A stretch of DNA of 21,340 bases from the NCBI GenBank assembly GCA_023433305.1, contig JAEZCZ010000046.1, positions 1 through 21,340 on the forward strand, given 5' to 3'. The notes under the pieces were generated by a model that had not been told where the DNA came from, ran no database searches, and worked only from the letters and a program-made list of their open reading frames with translations. Position 1 is the stretch's first letter, and the number at the start of each line of letters is the position of its first letter. This document shows positions 7,994 through 16,517 of the stretch, piece after piece. The translations under genes were made by a program, and so were the position numbers. This DNA comes from Pseudomonadota bacterium. Lineage in GTDB: Bacteria > Pseudomonadota > Alphaproteobacteria > Sphingomonadales > Sphingomonadaceae.

Positions 7994-8893
7994 ATGAGCC
8001 TCGACCACCGCCAGCTCCGAGCCTTTCTCCAGATTGCGGAGTTGGGGAGCCTTGGCCGCGCGGCCAAGGCGATCCATCTGACGCAGCCGGCGCTGAGCAG
8101 GCTTGTCCGCGAGCTCGAGCGGAATTGCGGCCTCGCGTTATTCGAACGCCACCCTCTCGGCATGAGGCTGACGGAGGCCGGTGAAGCGCTGGTACCTTTC
8201 GCGCGCTCGATCCTGCACGACATATCACGCGCTGAGGAGACGATCGCGGAGTTGCGCGGCGCGGGCAAAGGCGTCGTCCGCGTGGGGGCCATCGCCGGCG
8301 TCGCGCGTCAGTTCCTTCCGAGGGCCGTCAGAACGCTGCTCGATGGCGGTTCCGAATTAAAGGTGAGCGTACTGGAAGGCAGCGGCGGCGAGCTCGCCGC
8401 TGCGCTGGCGGACGGCTCAATCGACATTGCGATAGCCCACGACAATCTCGACGACGACGAAGTGGTGAAGGTGCGGGATACCGGTTATTCCGAGTATTGC
8501 AGCGTTGTCTGCTCGACGTCCCATCCTTTCGCGACACGCCACTGCTCGCTCAATGACGTGCTGAGCGCAGGTTGGGTATTGCCCGGTCCCGGAACCACAC
8601 CGCGCAAGCTGCTTGACGAGGCAGTTCGGAACGCTGGCCGGCGAATGCCGTCCGCAGTGGTCGAAACGGGCTCACCCAGCGCAGTGGCCGCATTCGTCAG
8701 GCGCAGCCTCTTGTTGGGCTGGCTTCCGTGGTCGCTTTATGCGGACGAAGAGGAGGCCGGTCAGATCTGCGCCCTGGATGTGCCCGAGCTCGCGCCCCAC
8801 AGGCACTACTACATCTACAAACGGCGGCGTGGAGTGCTGTCGCCTGCGGCCGCCTCCTTCCTCGCCGGACTGGAGATGGATAGCCTCGACTGA
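7994..8893 (+). CDS. LysR-type transcriptional regulator
   Basis: A 299-aa regulator of normal family length. Residues 1-65 form the winged helix-turn-helix (LRAFLQIAELGSLGRAAKAI, then TQPALSRLVRELE and LFERHPLGMRLTEAG). Residues about 90-290 form the periplasmic-binding-protein-like effector domain. Being divergent from the ThDP-enzyme gene, it most probably controls the minus-strand genes in response to a pathway metabolite and represses its own synthesis, as is usual for this family. The ATG at 7994 lacks a clear Shine-Dalgarno sequence, suggesting low or leaderless-like translation. It faces the LuxR-type gene convergently. The regulator class is certain; target and effector are inferred. 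Confidence 0.93.
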   Translation: MSLDHRQLRAFLQIAELGSLGRAAKAIHLTQPALSRLVRELERNCGLALFERHPLGMRLTEAGEALVPFARSILHDISRAEETIAELRGAGKGVVRVGAIAGVARQFLPRAVRTLLDGGSELKVSVLEGSGGELAAALADGSIDIAIAHDNLDDDEVVKVRDTGYSEYCSVVCSTSHPFATRHCSLNDVLSAGWVLPGPGTTPRKLLDEAVRNAGRRMPSAVVETGSPSAVAAFVRRSLLLGWLPWSLYADEEEAGQICALDVPELAPHRHYYIYKRRRGVLSPAAASFLAGLEMDSLD

Positions 8894-8962
8894 ACCACCT
8901 AATTGCGACCAACAACGTGGCCTGGACCGCTCACCTCCTTGCTGGGTTCCGGTGTTGTCGTG

Positions 8963-8994
8963 CGGCTGAAATTCGAGATGCCCGGTTTCAGCCG
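8963..8994. terminator. 9-bp inverted repeat between convergent regulator genes
   Basis: CGGCTGAAA (8963-8971) and TTTCAGCCG (8986-8994) pair perfectly around a 14-nt loop, in the 211-bp gap between the convergent lysR-type and luxR-type genes. The A/T ends of the arms face the loop and no long T-run follows, so this is a plausible but unproven bidirectional terminator. I see nothing else in this gap. Confidence 0.45.
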
Positions 8995-9104
8995 GGGTCG
9001 ATCGGTGATTCCCGCAGAGTCGGTCAGCGATCGTGCCGATGCGGCTGAATGGCGGTTAGATCGGATTGCGAATGGGCACGCCACGAGCGGTTATCGAGAC
9101 ATAG

Positions 9105-10238
9105 TCATCGAGCTTGCGAAACGGCCGAATGGCAGAGGGTGCGAACTAGCTCCGATTGCCTCTGCGTAGAAGTCTTGGACAGAACCTGCTTGAGTTGATT
9201 TCGAGCTGTCCCGACCGCGATTCCTCTTTGCTCGCTGTAGCTTGCTAGCGAAGCACCGCCCGCCAGTGCCACGGCCAACCGAGCCTCGGCCGGCGTCAGT
9301 CCGAATAGTGCTCTAAGATCGGCCGGATCGAGCCAGTTCGTGCGGTGGGGCTCCGAGAAGAAGAACGCGACCTGATCGTGCTCCAGGGGGAACGGTGTAG
9401 TTAGAGATCGTGTCGCGCGCACGTGGAGCGGATGATAGGTGTCGGCATCCAGTATCCCGACCTTGCTGTCAGCGGTACGAGAAATCACGTCGCCTACCAG
9501 CCGGCGCAGCATAGCGCGGTTTGCCGCGCCGCTCCCCTTCAGCTTGCCTCCATCGATACGGATGGCCCGGGCTTTGGCGATGAGTTCGTCCGCTGTCGCA
9601 TTGTGCCACCGTACCGTTAAATCGGCATCGCACACGACTACGGCGAGATCGACGCGATTGAGGGCACTTTCCAAGGCGTTCGCGTGCGCGGTCGCCTTCT
9701 CCAGCGAAAGCCAAAGCCGCGTTGCCTGCTGCATATGCGGAAGCAGTTCCCGCAGCACGGCCTCTTCGGCCTCGGTGAGATCCCGATCGTCGCCGGCCTG
9801 CCGGTGCATTATCAATGAAAAGCGCCGCGTCTCCCCGACGGGAAAGCTGAGCCAGAAGGCATGACCGAGGCCGACTTGTGCCAAGCGGCCCTGAATCTCG
9901 GCGAGCACGAGCGGGTGGCGGCCGAACAGGCGACGGTCGCTTCCCACCAGCATGAGTTCGGCGAGTATGTCGCGGGGCAGGCTCGAGATGCTGCGCTTGT
10001 GCAATCTCGGGTTAGCGGGATTGTTGAGACACCGATCATGCAAGTCGGAGTTGGCGATGGAACGCGTGTCGCGCGCCTGCCAGACGGCGTTCAGTTGCTG
10101 AGAATTTTCGTTGAGCACCTGAACGACCGCGCTTCCGACCCCGAGCCTCGCCCGCAGGTCATCCAGCACCGGCGTCCACCGCTGCGGATTCTCCGCGGTG
10201 GAGTAGAGCTTCCCTAGAAAGTGGGAAGTCAGTTCCAT
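9105..10238 (-). CDS. LuxR-family helix-turn-helix transcriptional regulator
   Basis: A 377-aa regulator. The C-terminal HTH (about 311-370) contains LFGLTPAEARLAVALAGG, then SYSEQRGIAVGTARNQLKQV and TSTQRQSELVR, the LuxR/GerE pattern found in sphingomonad proteins of this size. The N-terminal 300 residues hold no autoinducer-binding domain that I recognise. A region around 195-290 (VDLAVVVCDADLTVRWHNATADELI) resembles a PAS sensor. ATG at 10238 has AGGGAG 8 nt upstream. It is divergent from the serine hydrolase-TonB receptor pair across a 171-bp gap and is the probable regulator of that pair. There is no receiver domain, so a one-component sensor is more likely than a two-component response regulator. 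Confidence 0.88.
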   Translation of the reverse strand: MELTSHFLGKLYSTAENPQRWTPVLDDLRARLGVGSAVVQVLNENSQQLNAVWQARDTRSIANSDLHDRCLNNPANPRLHKRSISSLPRDILAELMLVGSDRRLFGRHPLVLAEIQGRLAQVGLGHAFWLSFPVGETRRFSLIMHRQAGDDRDLTEAEEAVLRELLPHMQQATRLWLSLEKATAHANALESALNRVDLAVVVCDADLTVRWHNATADELIAKARAIRIDGGKLKGSGAANRAMLRRLVGDVISRTADSKVGILDADTYHPLHVRATRSLTTPFPLEHDQVAFFFSEPHRTNWLDPADLRALFGLTPAEARLAVALAGGASLASYSEQRGIAVGTARNQLKQVLSKTSTQRQSELVRTLCHSAVSQAR

Positions 10239-10342
10239 GCATCTCGCTCCCTGGTAGCCTCCATAGCGTGCCCCGGCGATCGTTTGCCAGCGCTCGTGAC
10301 GTTCGAAGGTGAAGGCGTCGCATCCGGAGTGATGGCCTCATA

Positions 10343-10354
10343 TCCCATTTGGGA
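10343..10354. promoter_or_regulatory. Candidate operator palindrome in luxR/hydrolase divergent region
   Basis: TCCCA-TT-TGGGA is a perfect 12-bp dyad lying 55 bp upstream of the serine hydrolase start and about 105 bp from the regulator start. A dyad of this kind between a LuxR-type regulator and the genes it probably controls is a natural candidate binding site. No strong -35/-10 pair could be placed beside it. Confidence 0.35.
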
Positions 10355-10409
10355 CTTCTGCTGCGACTTCACGCGGCTCTAACCTGCCGCAAAAGTTGGG
10401 AGGAACCTC

Positions 10410-11651
10410 ATGATGAAATGTTTGAGGCGCAAGCTGCTCGTCGCGGCCGCCTCGGCCGCAATGGCCATGGCGCCTGCGTCTGCTTGGGCGCAAGCGGACC
10501 TGCCGGCCGTGCTTACCAAAGGGGCTACATCCGAAGTTCCGAAGGCGATTCAGCTACTCCGCTGGCGGATGAACGATGCAGAGATCAACGCCCTGACGTT
10601 CCGAAACATGGATACGCTGTTCACCACCCGGTCGGTTCCGCGCTCGGGGCCGATATGGCGTCTTGAACGAGACGATCACCCGCTCGACTTCACCTATTCC
10701 TACGATGGCGAGCGCTATACTCCGGAGCAGTTTCTGGATCGCACTTACACCGATGCCATGCTCCTGATGAAGGACGGGCGCATCGTCTACGAAAACTATC
10801 GGAACAACAGCGACGAACGGACGCGCTTCATCGGCTGGTCGATGACCAAGTCCCTTGTGTCCATTCTCATCGGTATTGCGCTCGACGAGGGAAAGCTCAC
10901 GTCGCTCGACGTCCCGATCGAAACGTACCTGCCGGAACTCAAGGGCGGGGGCTACGAAGGCGTCACGATCCGGCAAATCCTGCAGATGCGCTCGGGCGTG
11001 GATTACGAAGAACGCTACGACTTTCAGAACCCGGGAATTGCCGCGAGCAACCACATAAATGCGCTCGTCAAGAACGTCAGCCGTTTTGCTGATCCAGCGC
11101 GCACGATCGAACGCGCGCATCCCCCCGGAGAGGCATTCGCGTACAAGACTCTCGATACAGCCGTCCTCGGCTGGCTCCTGGAGCGTGCGACCGGGACGAC
11201 GGTGTCGGCGTACATGGCGGAGCATCTGTGGGAGCCGCTCGGTGCCGAGCGCGATGGCTACTTCATCATGGACGGCCCCCCGGGCGTAGGACGGGAGTTC
11301 ACCGGGGCCGGCTTCAATGCGACCCTGCGGGATTTCGCTCGCGTGGGCGTGATGATGCTCAACAACGGCAGCGCCAACGGAAGACAGATCGTGCCGGCCG
11401 AATGGGTAGCGCTGTCGACGCGTCCTACCATCAATTCGTCGCGGGGTGAGCGGGACGGCTACGGCATGCAATGGTGGATGTTCGGTGACACTGCCTATTC
11501 GGCTGTCGGTCTGCAGGGCCAGTACATCTACGTCGATCCGAAGACGAGGACGATCGTAGTGAAGCTAAGCCACTTCCCGCCCGGAGACGAAGCGCCCTCG
11601 GCCGAAACCGCCGCCTTTCTGGCCGCCGCGTCAGCGTGGGTCCCGCGCTAG
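10410..11651 (+). CDS. Exported serine hydrolase, 6-aminohexanoate-dimer hydrolase/EstB-like
   Basis: A 413-aa exported hydrolase with a signal peptide of about 28 residues ending AWAQA. Catalytic S144 and K147 lie in SMTK; Y245 in FAYKTLD is the probable third catalytic residue. The S-to-Y spacing (101) is close to that of NylB nylon-oligomer hydrolase (S112/K115/Y215). The segments SLVSILIGIALDEGKLTSLD, QMRSGVDYEERY and LWEPLGAERDG also match that subfamily of PF00144, which hydrolyses esters and linear or cyclic amides. GGGAGG at 10398-10403 fixes the start at 10410. It precedes a TonB receptor by 78 bp, so the pair probably imports and cleaves one compound. It is only distantly similar to the hydrolase at 4732-6018. 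The substrate is unknown. Confidence 0.9.
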   Translation: MMKCLRRKLLVAAASAAMAMAPASAWAQADLPAVLTKGATSEVPKAIQLLRWRMNDAEINALTFRNMDTLFTTRSVPRSGPIWRLERDDHPLDFTYSYDGERYTPEQFLDRTYTDAMLLMKDGRIVYENYRNNSDERTRFIGWSMTKSLVSILIGIALDEGKLTSLDVPIETYLPELKGGGYEGVTIRQILQMRSGVDYEERYDFQNPGIAASNHINALVKNVSRFADPARTIERAHPPGEAFAYKTLDTAVLGWLLERATGTTVSAYMAEHLWEPLGAERDGYFIMDGPPGVGREFTGAGFNATLRDFARVGVMMLNNGSANGRQIVPAEWVALSTRPTINSSRGERDGYGMQWWMFGDTAYSAVGLQGQYIYVDPKTRTIVVKLSHFPPGDEAPSAETAAFLAAASAWVPR

Positions 11652-11729
11652 CTCAGCCTTTCAGAAATGAATTCAAAGAGATTCGCCGCCGCCCAACGGC
11701 AGGCAGGCGACAGATCGGGGAGAGATGTG

Positions 11730-13958
11730 ATGAACGGGGTTCGCTGTGTCCTTTTGGGGTCTGCGGCTTGCCTGGCGATTGGCGCCGCGCCGGCCCAGGC
11801 TCAGGCAACGTCCGCCAATGAAACTGCACAAGAGACGCCGTCCGAGACGGACGCACAGACCGCGCCGGATGCTTTGAACGCGATTGTCGTCACGGCCCAG
11901 CGACGCGAGGAGAACCTCCAGGACGTACCGATCGCGGCGACGGCATTCGCCGGCGACGAGCTCGAGGGAAAGGCGATCGCAGCGGTCTCGGACCTTCAGT
12001 TCGCCGCTCCTTCGCTTTCGGTCACGGATGCCGGCGAAACCCAATCGGTGAACATCCGCGGCATCGGCATAGCGAGTAACTCGCCTAACGTGTCGAACGG
12101 CGTTGCCACTTACATCGACGGCCTTTTCCAGCCGCCGATCGTCACCAGCATTCCGTTCTACGACATCGCGACGATTGAAGTTCTACGCGGCCCGCAAGGC
12201 ACACTGGTAGGCAACAACTCGACCGGCGGCGCGATCTTCATCAACTCGCAGAATCCCGACCCGGGGGCGATCGAAGGCTACGCTCAGGTCGGCTACGGCA
12301 ACTACAATGCCTATGAAGCGGAAGGCGCCGTGAACCTGCCGATCAGCGACACGCTGGCGGTGCGTGCGGCGGGCATCTACCGCGACCGGGACAGCTACTA
12401 CGACGACATTGGCCCCTTCGACAACGACGCTGGCAAGCTGGAGGAGCTGGGGGCCCGGCTCGGCGCGATGTGGGAACCGGGCGCGTTCCGCGCGCTGCTG
12501 AAACTGCAATGGCACGAGCAGGATACCGGAGGCTACGCCTACAGGCCCGCTCCGGGTACGGACTTTGCGCCCTTTCGCGTAGGCGACATTCGTACGCTCA
12601 GCTACGACAACGAGACCGCCAAGGTCGAGCGCGCGTTTCTCGCCAGCCTCGAGCTGCGTTACGAGCTTGCGAGCGGCCTCACGCTGCGCTCATTAAGCGG
12701 CTATCAGTACAAGCGGAATACGTACCTCGCCGACACCGACGCCTCACAGGCGCCGCCCGCATTGGGCGGCGGGCAAGCGACCGATTACTTCGCGGGCGAG
12801 AAACAGTACAGCCAAGAGATCAACATCATCTCTCCCACGACAGGAGACTTCGATTGGATCGTGGGAGCGTACTACCAACACAACGATATCGTCGTCGACA
12901 TCGACAATTTCTCTCCGCCTCCTTCAGTGCTCATCAACCCCCGCAATTCGCGCGATATTTACGGCGTATTCGCACAGGGGAACTATCAGTTGACCTCGGA
13001 GCTCGAGCTCCAGTTGGGCGCCAGGTACTCGCATTTCGACGCAAGCGGCACGGGGGGCGTCTGGTTGGGCCGCGGCATGGTCGGCTTCCCTCCTGACGGT
13101 ATTCTGCTTGCCAACCTTTCGGGATCCCATGCGGATGGCCGGGTGACCGGAAAGGCCGCGCTCAACTGGTCCTTGGGCGACGATCACCTGATCTACGGCT
13201 TCGTTGCGCGTGGCTACAAACCTGGCGGGTTCGAGACGCCCACGTCGGAGTTCGATCCCGAAACGGTCTGGAACTACGAGATCGGCTGGAAGGGTTCGGT
13301 GGCGGACAACCGTGTGAGATTGCAGCTCGCCGCGTTCTACAATGACTTCAAGAACCTGCAATTCGACGTGATCGAGCCGGCCACCGGGACGAGCGGCGTG
13401 CGCAACGTCGGATCCGCGACGATCAAGGGCATCGAGGGCCAGGTTCAAGCACGCTTCGGCGGCTTCGGCATCGACGGTGGCTTCGGCTATCTCGACAGCA
13501 ACCTGTCCAGCCTGACCTTCGTCAACGCGCGGCAGCTACCGCCGGGGCAGCTGGGTCCGCAATGCCCGTCCGGAACGGCCCCGAACCCACCGATTTGTTT
13601 CGACTACGGTCCGTACATCATGACCACGTCCGGCGGTCCGAACCTCTACTCACCAAAATGGACGTACAACCTGGGGGTGGAATACCGCGCGATCGTGAAC
13701 GACCGCATCTCGGTCACTCCGCGCCTCAACTACGGCTACGTCGGCCGCCGGTACGACTATCTGGCCTATGCGCCAACCGATCTCATCGAATCTCGCGGGC
13801 TTCTCTCGGCCCTGGTCACTCTGGAAGTGGATGACTGGAAGGTCGAAGGCTACGCGACCAATCTAACCGACAAGGAGTATGTCGTTGGCCGGTCCGGGAA
13901 CAACGAGTTCTACGGAGCACCGCGCGAGTACGGCGTCCGTGTTGGAGTGAGGTTCTGA
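11730..13958 (+). CDS. TonB-dependent outer-membrane receptor
   Basis: A 742-aa outer-membrane transporter. Signal peptide is residues 1-25 (cleavage after AQA), TonB box-like AIVVTAQ is at 51-57, the plug motif VLRGPQGTLVGNNSTGGA is at 151-168, and the beta-barrel ends in RVGVRF with the terminal phenylalanine. The frame is open back to an ATG at 11667, but that start has no ribosome-binding site and would put 21 charged residues before the signal peptide; ATG at 11730 has GGGGAGAG 5 nt upstream. It is downstream of the NylB-like hydrolase and probably shares its transcript and the LuxR-type control. It differs clearly from the receptor at 2203-4686 in length and sequence, so a separate ligand is likely. 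Confidence 0.95.
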   Translation: MNGVRCVLLGSAACLAIGAAPAQAQATSANETAQETPSETDAQTAPDALNAIVVTAQRREENLQDVPIAATAFAGDELEGKAIAAVSDLQFAAPSLSVTDAGETQSVNIRGIGIASNSPNVSNGVATYIDGLFQPPIVTSIPFYDIATIEVLRGPQGTLVGNNSTGGAIFINSQNPDPGAIEGYAQVGYGNYNAYEAEGAVNLPISDTLAVRAAGIYRDRDSYYDDIGPFDNDAGKLEELGARLGAMWEPGAFRALLKLQWHEQDTGGYAYRPAPGTDFAPFRVGDIRTLSYDNETAKVERAFLASLELRYELASGLTLRSLSGYQYKRNTYLADTDASQAPPALGGGQATDYFAGEKQYSQEINIISPTTGDFDWIVGAYYQHNDIVVDIDNFSPPPSVLINPRNSRDIYGVFAQGNYQLTSELELQLGARYSHFDASGTGGVWLGRGMVGFPPDGILLANLSGSHADGRVTGKAALNWSLGDDHLIYGFVARGYKPGGFETPTSEFDPETVWNYEIGWKGSVADNRVRLQLAAFYNDFKNLQFDVIEPATGTSGVRNVGSATIKGIEGQVQARFGGFGIDGGFGYLDSNLSSLTFVNARQLPPGQLGPQCPSGTAPNPPICFDYGPYIMTTSGGPNLYSPKWTYNLGVEYRAIVNDRISVTPRLNYGYVGRRYDYLAYAPTDLIESRGLLSALVTLEVDDWKVEGYATNLTDKEYVVGRSGNNEFYGAPREYGVRVGVRF

Positions 13959-14015
13959 TCGAGCGTGCTAACCATCCGCGGCAGTTCGCGCCTGCCCTGG
14001 GTCCTGGGTGTCAAT

Positions 14016-14059
14016 CGGCGTCCAATCGGGACCCCCTATCGGCGCGCAAAAGGGACCCC
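14016..14059. repeat. IS21 left-end tandem transposase-binding repeats
   Basis: Two 20-bp copies at 14016-14035 and 14040-14059 share CGGCG at the start and GGGACCCC at the end and are separated by 4 bp. They match, inverted, the right-end copies at 16457-16476 and 16491-16510. IS21 transposases are known to bind several such sites at each end. Confidence 0.75.
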
Positions 14060-14096
14060 TTGCGGTTGTGTGGATGGGGTGATGCTGGGCGCAGGT

Positions 14097-14155
14097 TTCG
14101 CGCTGCTGGCGGCGTAGGGAGGGCGTAGCCCGACCGGAGGCGGCAGCAGCGCGAA
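14097..14155. terminator. Long hairpin in the IS21 element downstream of istB
   Basis: TTCGCGCTGCTG (14097-14108) and CAGCAGCGCGAA (14144-14155) are perfectly complementary over 12 bp with a 35-nt GC-rich interior. The hairpin lies 20 bp past the istB stop on the minus strand. It may end istAB transcription or shield the element from outside transcription coming from the receptor gene at 13958. Confidence 0.5.
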
Positions 14156-14175
14156 GGTCGTTTTTCTGGGGTGTC

Positions 14176-14904
14176 TCAGCTGCGGTGCTTGAAGCGCCAG
14201 CTGTCGTTGCCGGTCTCGACGATGTCGCAATGGTGCGTGATGCGATCGAGCAGGGCGGTGGTCATCTTGGGATCGCCGAAGACGGTCGGCCACTCGCCAA
14301 AGGCCAGGTTGGTGGTAATGATGACCGAGGTCTGCTCGTAGAGCTTGCTGATCAGATGGAACAGCAACTGCCCGCCTGAGCGGGCGAACGGCAGGTAGCC
14401 CAGTTCATCGAGGACGACGAGATCGAGCCGGCTGACCTGGGATGCCAGCGCACCGGCCTTGCCGATGCGGGCTTCCTCCTCGAGCCGGGTGACGAGATCG
14501 ACCGTATTGAAGTAGCGCCCGCGGGCGCCGGCACAGACGACGCTGGCGGTGATCGCGGTGGCCAGGTGGGTCTTGCCGGTGCCCGTGCCGCCGATGAGCA
14601 CGATATTGCGCCGTCCCGACAGGAACGAACCGGCATGCAGCGAACGAACCAGCCCTTCGTTGATCGGGGTGCCCTCGAACACGAAGGCATCGAGGTCCTT
14701 GATTACGGGTAACTTGGCCGCGGTCATGCGGTAGCGGATCGAGGCGGCATGGCGGTGCGCCGCTTCCGCCCGCAGCAGGTCAGTCAGGATCTCGTGGGTC
14801 GTGCGCTTGCGCTGGAGCCCGGTGGTCACCGCCTCGTCGAACGCGCCGACCATGCCCTTCAGGCCGAGCGCGCGCATGGCCTCGATTATCTCATGCCGCT
14901 GCAT
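14176..14904 (-). CDS. istB: IS21 transposition helper ATPase IstB
   Basis: A 242-aa AAA+ ATPase, the target-selecting regulator of the IS21 transposase. Walker A GGTGTGKT is at 105-112 and Walker B LVVLDE at 162-167. The N-terminal domain (LKGMVGAFDEAV) and the end with ITHHCDIVETGNDSWRFKHR are characteristic of IstB. ATG at 14904 overlaps the istA stop by 14 nt, the usual translational coupling in this family. The length is normal and no lesion is seen. Confidence 0.95.
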   Translation of the reverse strand: MQRHEIIEAMRALGLKGMVGAFDEAVTTGLQRKRTTHEILTDLLRAEAAHRHAASIRYRMTAAKLPVIKDLDAFVFEGTPINEGLVRSLHAGSFLSGRRNIVLIGGTGTGKTHLATAITASVVCAGARGRYFNTVDLVTRLEEEARIGKAGALASQVSRLDLVVLDELGYLPFARSGGQLLFHLISKLYEQTSVIITTNLAFGEWPTVFGDPKMTTALLDRITHHCDIVETGNDSWRFKHRS

Positions 14905-16405
14905 CGAGGCCTCGCACGGTGTCGTAGCGGGCGCAGTCCGCCATCGGCGGATGGCTGAGCTTGAGATCGACCACGACGTCGAGGGGCCGCTCCGATGGCG
15001 GCTCCCGGTGGCGGGCCAGGATGTTGAGGATCACCTCGTCGCTGGCGGCACCGCCATCGAGCGCCTCGCGGATCGCGGCTTCGACCGCCTCCAGCCCATC
15101 GGTCAGAACGGCCGCCAGCACCCGCACGAAGCGGCGGTCGGCCTCGTCGCCGCTGCCCAGCTTGCGCCGCAACCGCGCCAGCGCCGGTGGCAGATCCCAG
15201 CCCTGGAATGGCGCGCCGTTCCTGAGCGCACCGGGCTTGTGGGCCAGCACCGGCAGATAGTGCCAGGGATCGTAGATCGTCCGATCACGGCCGAAGTACC
15301 GGGCATGTTCGGCGATGACCTCGTCGCCCAGGCGCACGACGATCCGGTCGGCATAGGCGCGGACCTGGACGGCCCGCCGCGCGGCCTTGGCCATGACCGA
15401 GTAGCGGTTGCGGTCGAAGCTGATCAGGCAGGTGCCCGTCACGGCATGGGCTGTCTCGTGGAAGCCGTCGAACGGGGCAAGCATCGGCTGCAGGGCTGGC
15501 CGCTCGAGATCCAGCGCTTCGGCGACTATCAGCTCCTTCTGCTCGGGGTGGGCGTGCAGCGCGGCCCAGCGCCGGCACTCGGCCTCCAGCCACCCGTTGA
15601 GCTCCTCGATGCTGGCGAACCGGAGCCGGGGCTGGAAGAATCGGCCGCGGATGGTCTGGACCTGGTTCTCGACCTGACCCTTCTCCCAACCTGCCGCAGG
15701 CGAACAGGCGGTCGGCTCGACCATGTAGTGATCGGCCATGACCAGGAACCGGCGGTTGAACACGCGCTCCTTGCCGACGAACACGGCGGTCACCGCGGTC
15801 TTCATATTATCGTAGATCCCCCGCAACGGGACACCCCCGAAGAAGGCAAAGCCGCGGGCATGGGCATCGAACACCATCTCCTGCGTCTCGCGCGGATAGG
15901 CCCGGACATAGACCGCCCGTGACGCGCACAGCCGCATGTGCGCCACCTTCACCCGCATCGGCTTGCCGGCGATCTCCACATCCTCGTGGCTCCAGTCGAA
16001 CTGGTAGGCCTCGCCGGGCTGGAACAGCAGCGGGATGAAGGCCGGAGCGCCATCGCCCGCATCCTTGCGGCGGGCTTCAGACCAGCGCCGGGCGTAGCGC
16101 CGAACCGCATCGTAGGAGCCCTCGAAGCCCTCGCGGCGCAGCAGGTCATGGATCCGCGTCATCCGCAGCCGATCGCGCCGGTGGCGGGCCTCGTTCTCCG
16201 TCAGCAGCTCATCAAGCCGCTCCTGAAACGGTCCAAGCCGGGGCAGCGGCTGAACCGTGCGGTGGTAATCAAATGCCCCTTCCGGCGCCCGGATCGCCTT
16301 GCGCACGGCCTTGCGCGACAGCCGCAGATCTCGCGCTATCGCCTTGATCGCCTTGCCACTGGCGTGCTCGCGCCGAATCCGAACGACTGTCTCCACCACC
16401 AACAT
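14891..16405 (-). CDS. istA: IS21 transposase IstA
   Basis: A 504-aa DDE-type transposase. The N-terminal helix-turn-helix (about residues 1-45: GKAIKAIARDLRLSRKAVRK) binds the terminal repeats. The rve-type catalytic core has D137 (YQFDWSHED), D199 (IYDNMKTA) and a glutamate in GWEKGQVENQV (E241 or E246). The C-terminal Mu-transposase-like beta-barrel covers about 310-400. ATG at 16405 is about 110 bp inside the right end, leaving space for the binding repeats and promoter. The coding sequence is uninterrupted and of normal length. Confidence 0.95.
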   Translation of the reverse strand: MLVVETVVRIRREHASGKAIKAIARDLRLSRKAVRKAIRAPEGAFDYHRTVQPLPRLGPFQERLDELLTENEARHRRDRLRMTRIHDLLRREGFEGSYDAVRRYARRWSEARRKDAGDGAPAFIPLLFQPGEAYQFDWSHEDVEIAGKPMRVKVAHMRLCASRAVYVRAYPRETQEMVFDAHARGFAFFGGVPLRGIYDNMKTAVTAVFVGKERVFNRRFLVMADHYMVEPTACSPAAGWEKGQVENQVQTIRGRFFQPRLRFASIEELNGWLEAECRRWAALHAHPEQKELIVAEALDLERPALQPMLAPFDGFHETAHAVTGTCLISFDRNRYSVMAKAARRAVQVRAYADRIVVRLGDEVIAEHARYFGRDRTIYDPWHYLPVLAHKPGALRNGAPFQGWDLPPALARLRRKLGSGDEADRRFVRVLAAVLTDGLEAVEAAIREALDGGAASDEVILNILARHREPPSERPLDVVVDLKLSHPPMADCARYDTVRGLDAAA

Positions 16406-16456
16406 CCCGATCTCGCCACCTGGAAAACCAGGCAGACGGCTACACCATCGAAATGA

Positions 16457-16510
16457 GGGGTCCTTATTGGACGCCGATCACCCCGCTAACGGGGTCCCTT
16501 TTGCACGCCG
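16457..16510. repeat. IS21 right-end tandem transposase-binding repeats
   Basis: Copies at 16457-16476 and 16491-16510, inverted relative to the left end and 14 bp apart. The outer right copy most resembles the inner left copy (both have GCAAAAGGGACCCC) and the inner right copy resembles the outer left (GTCCAAT), so the order of the two repeat types is swapped between ends. Confidence 0.7.
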
Positions 16511-16517
16511 GTCCACA

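Larger units (their letters stand above)
14009..16517 (-). mobile_element. IS21-family insertion sequence (complete, 2509 bp)
   Basis: The element carries istA and istB in the usual overlapping order, flanked by the multiple terminal repeats typical of IS21. Proposed outer ends are TGT at 14009 and ACA at 16517. Each end has two copies of a 20-bp repeat of consensus CGGCGYSCAAWMRGGACCCC: 14016-14035 and 14040-14059 on the left, 16457-16476 and 16491-16510 inverted on the right. The right boundary is supported because the IS110 coding sequence stops matching exactly there. No direct target duplication is visible: the flanking 8-mers GTCCTGGG and CGAAGTGA differ. Open frames and intact motifs suggest the element could still be active. 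Confidence 0.85.

Noticed and set aside
11667..11729. Upstream start for the second TonB receptor
   Set aside because: No RBS before 11667 and it would place a charged stretch ahead of the signal peptide; 11730 has a strong RBS.
14801..15922. A 373-codon open frame on the plus strand
   Set aside because: Antisense to istA; no recognisable motif, while istA carries a full transposase sequence.
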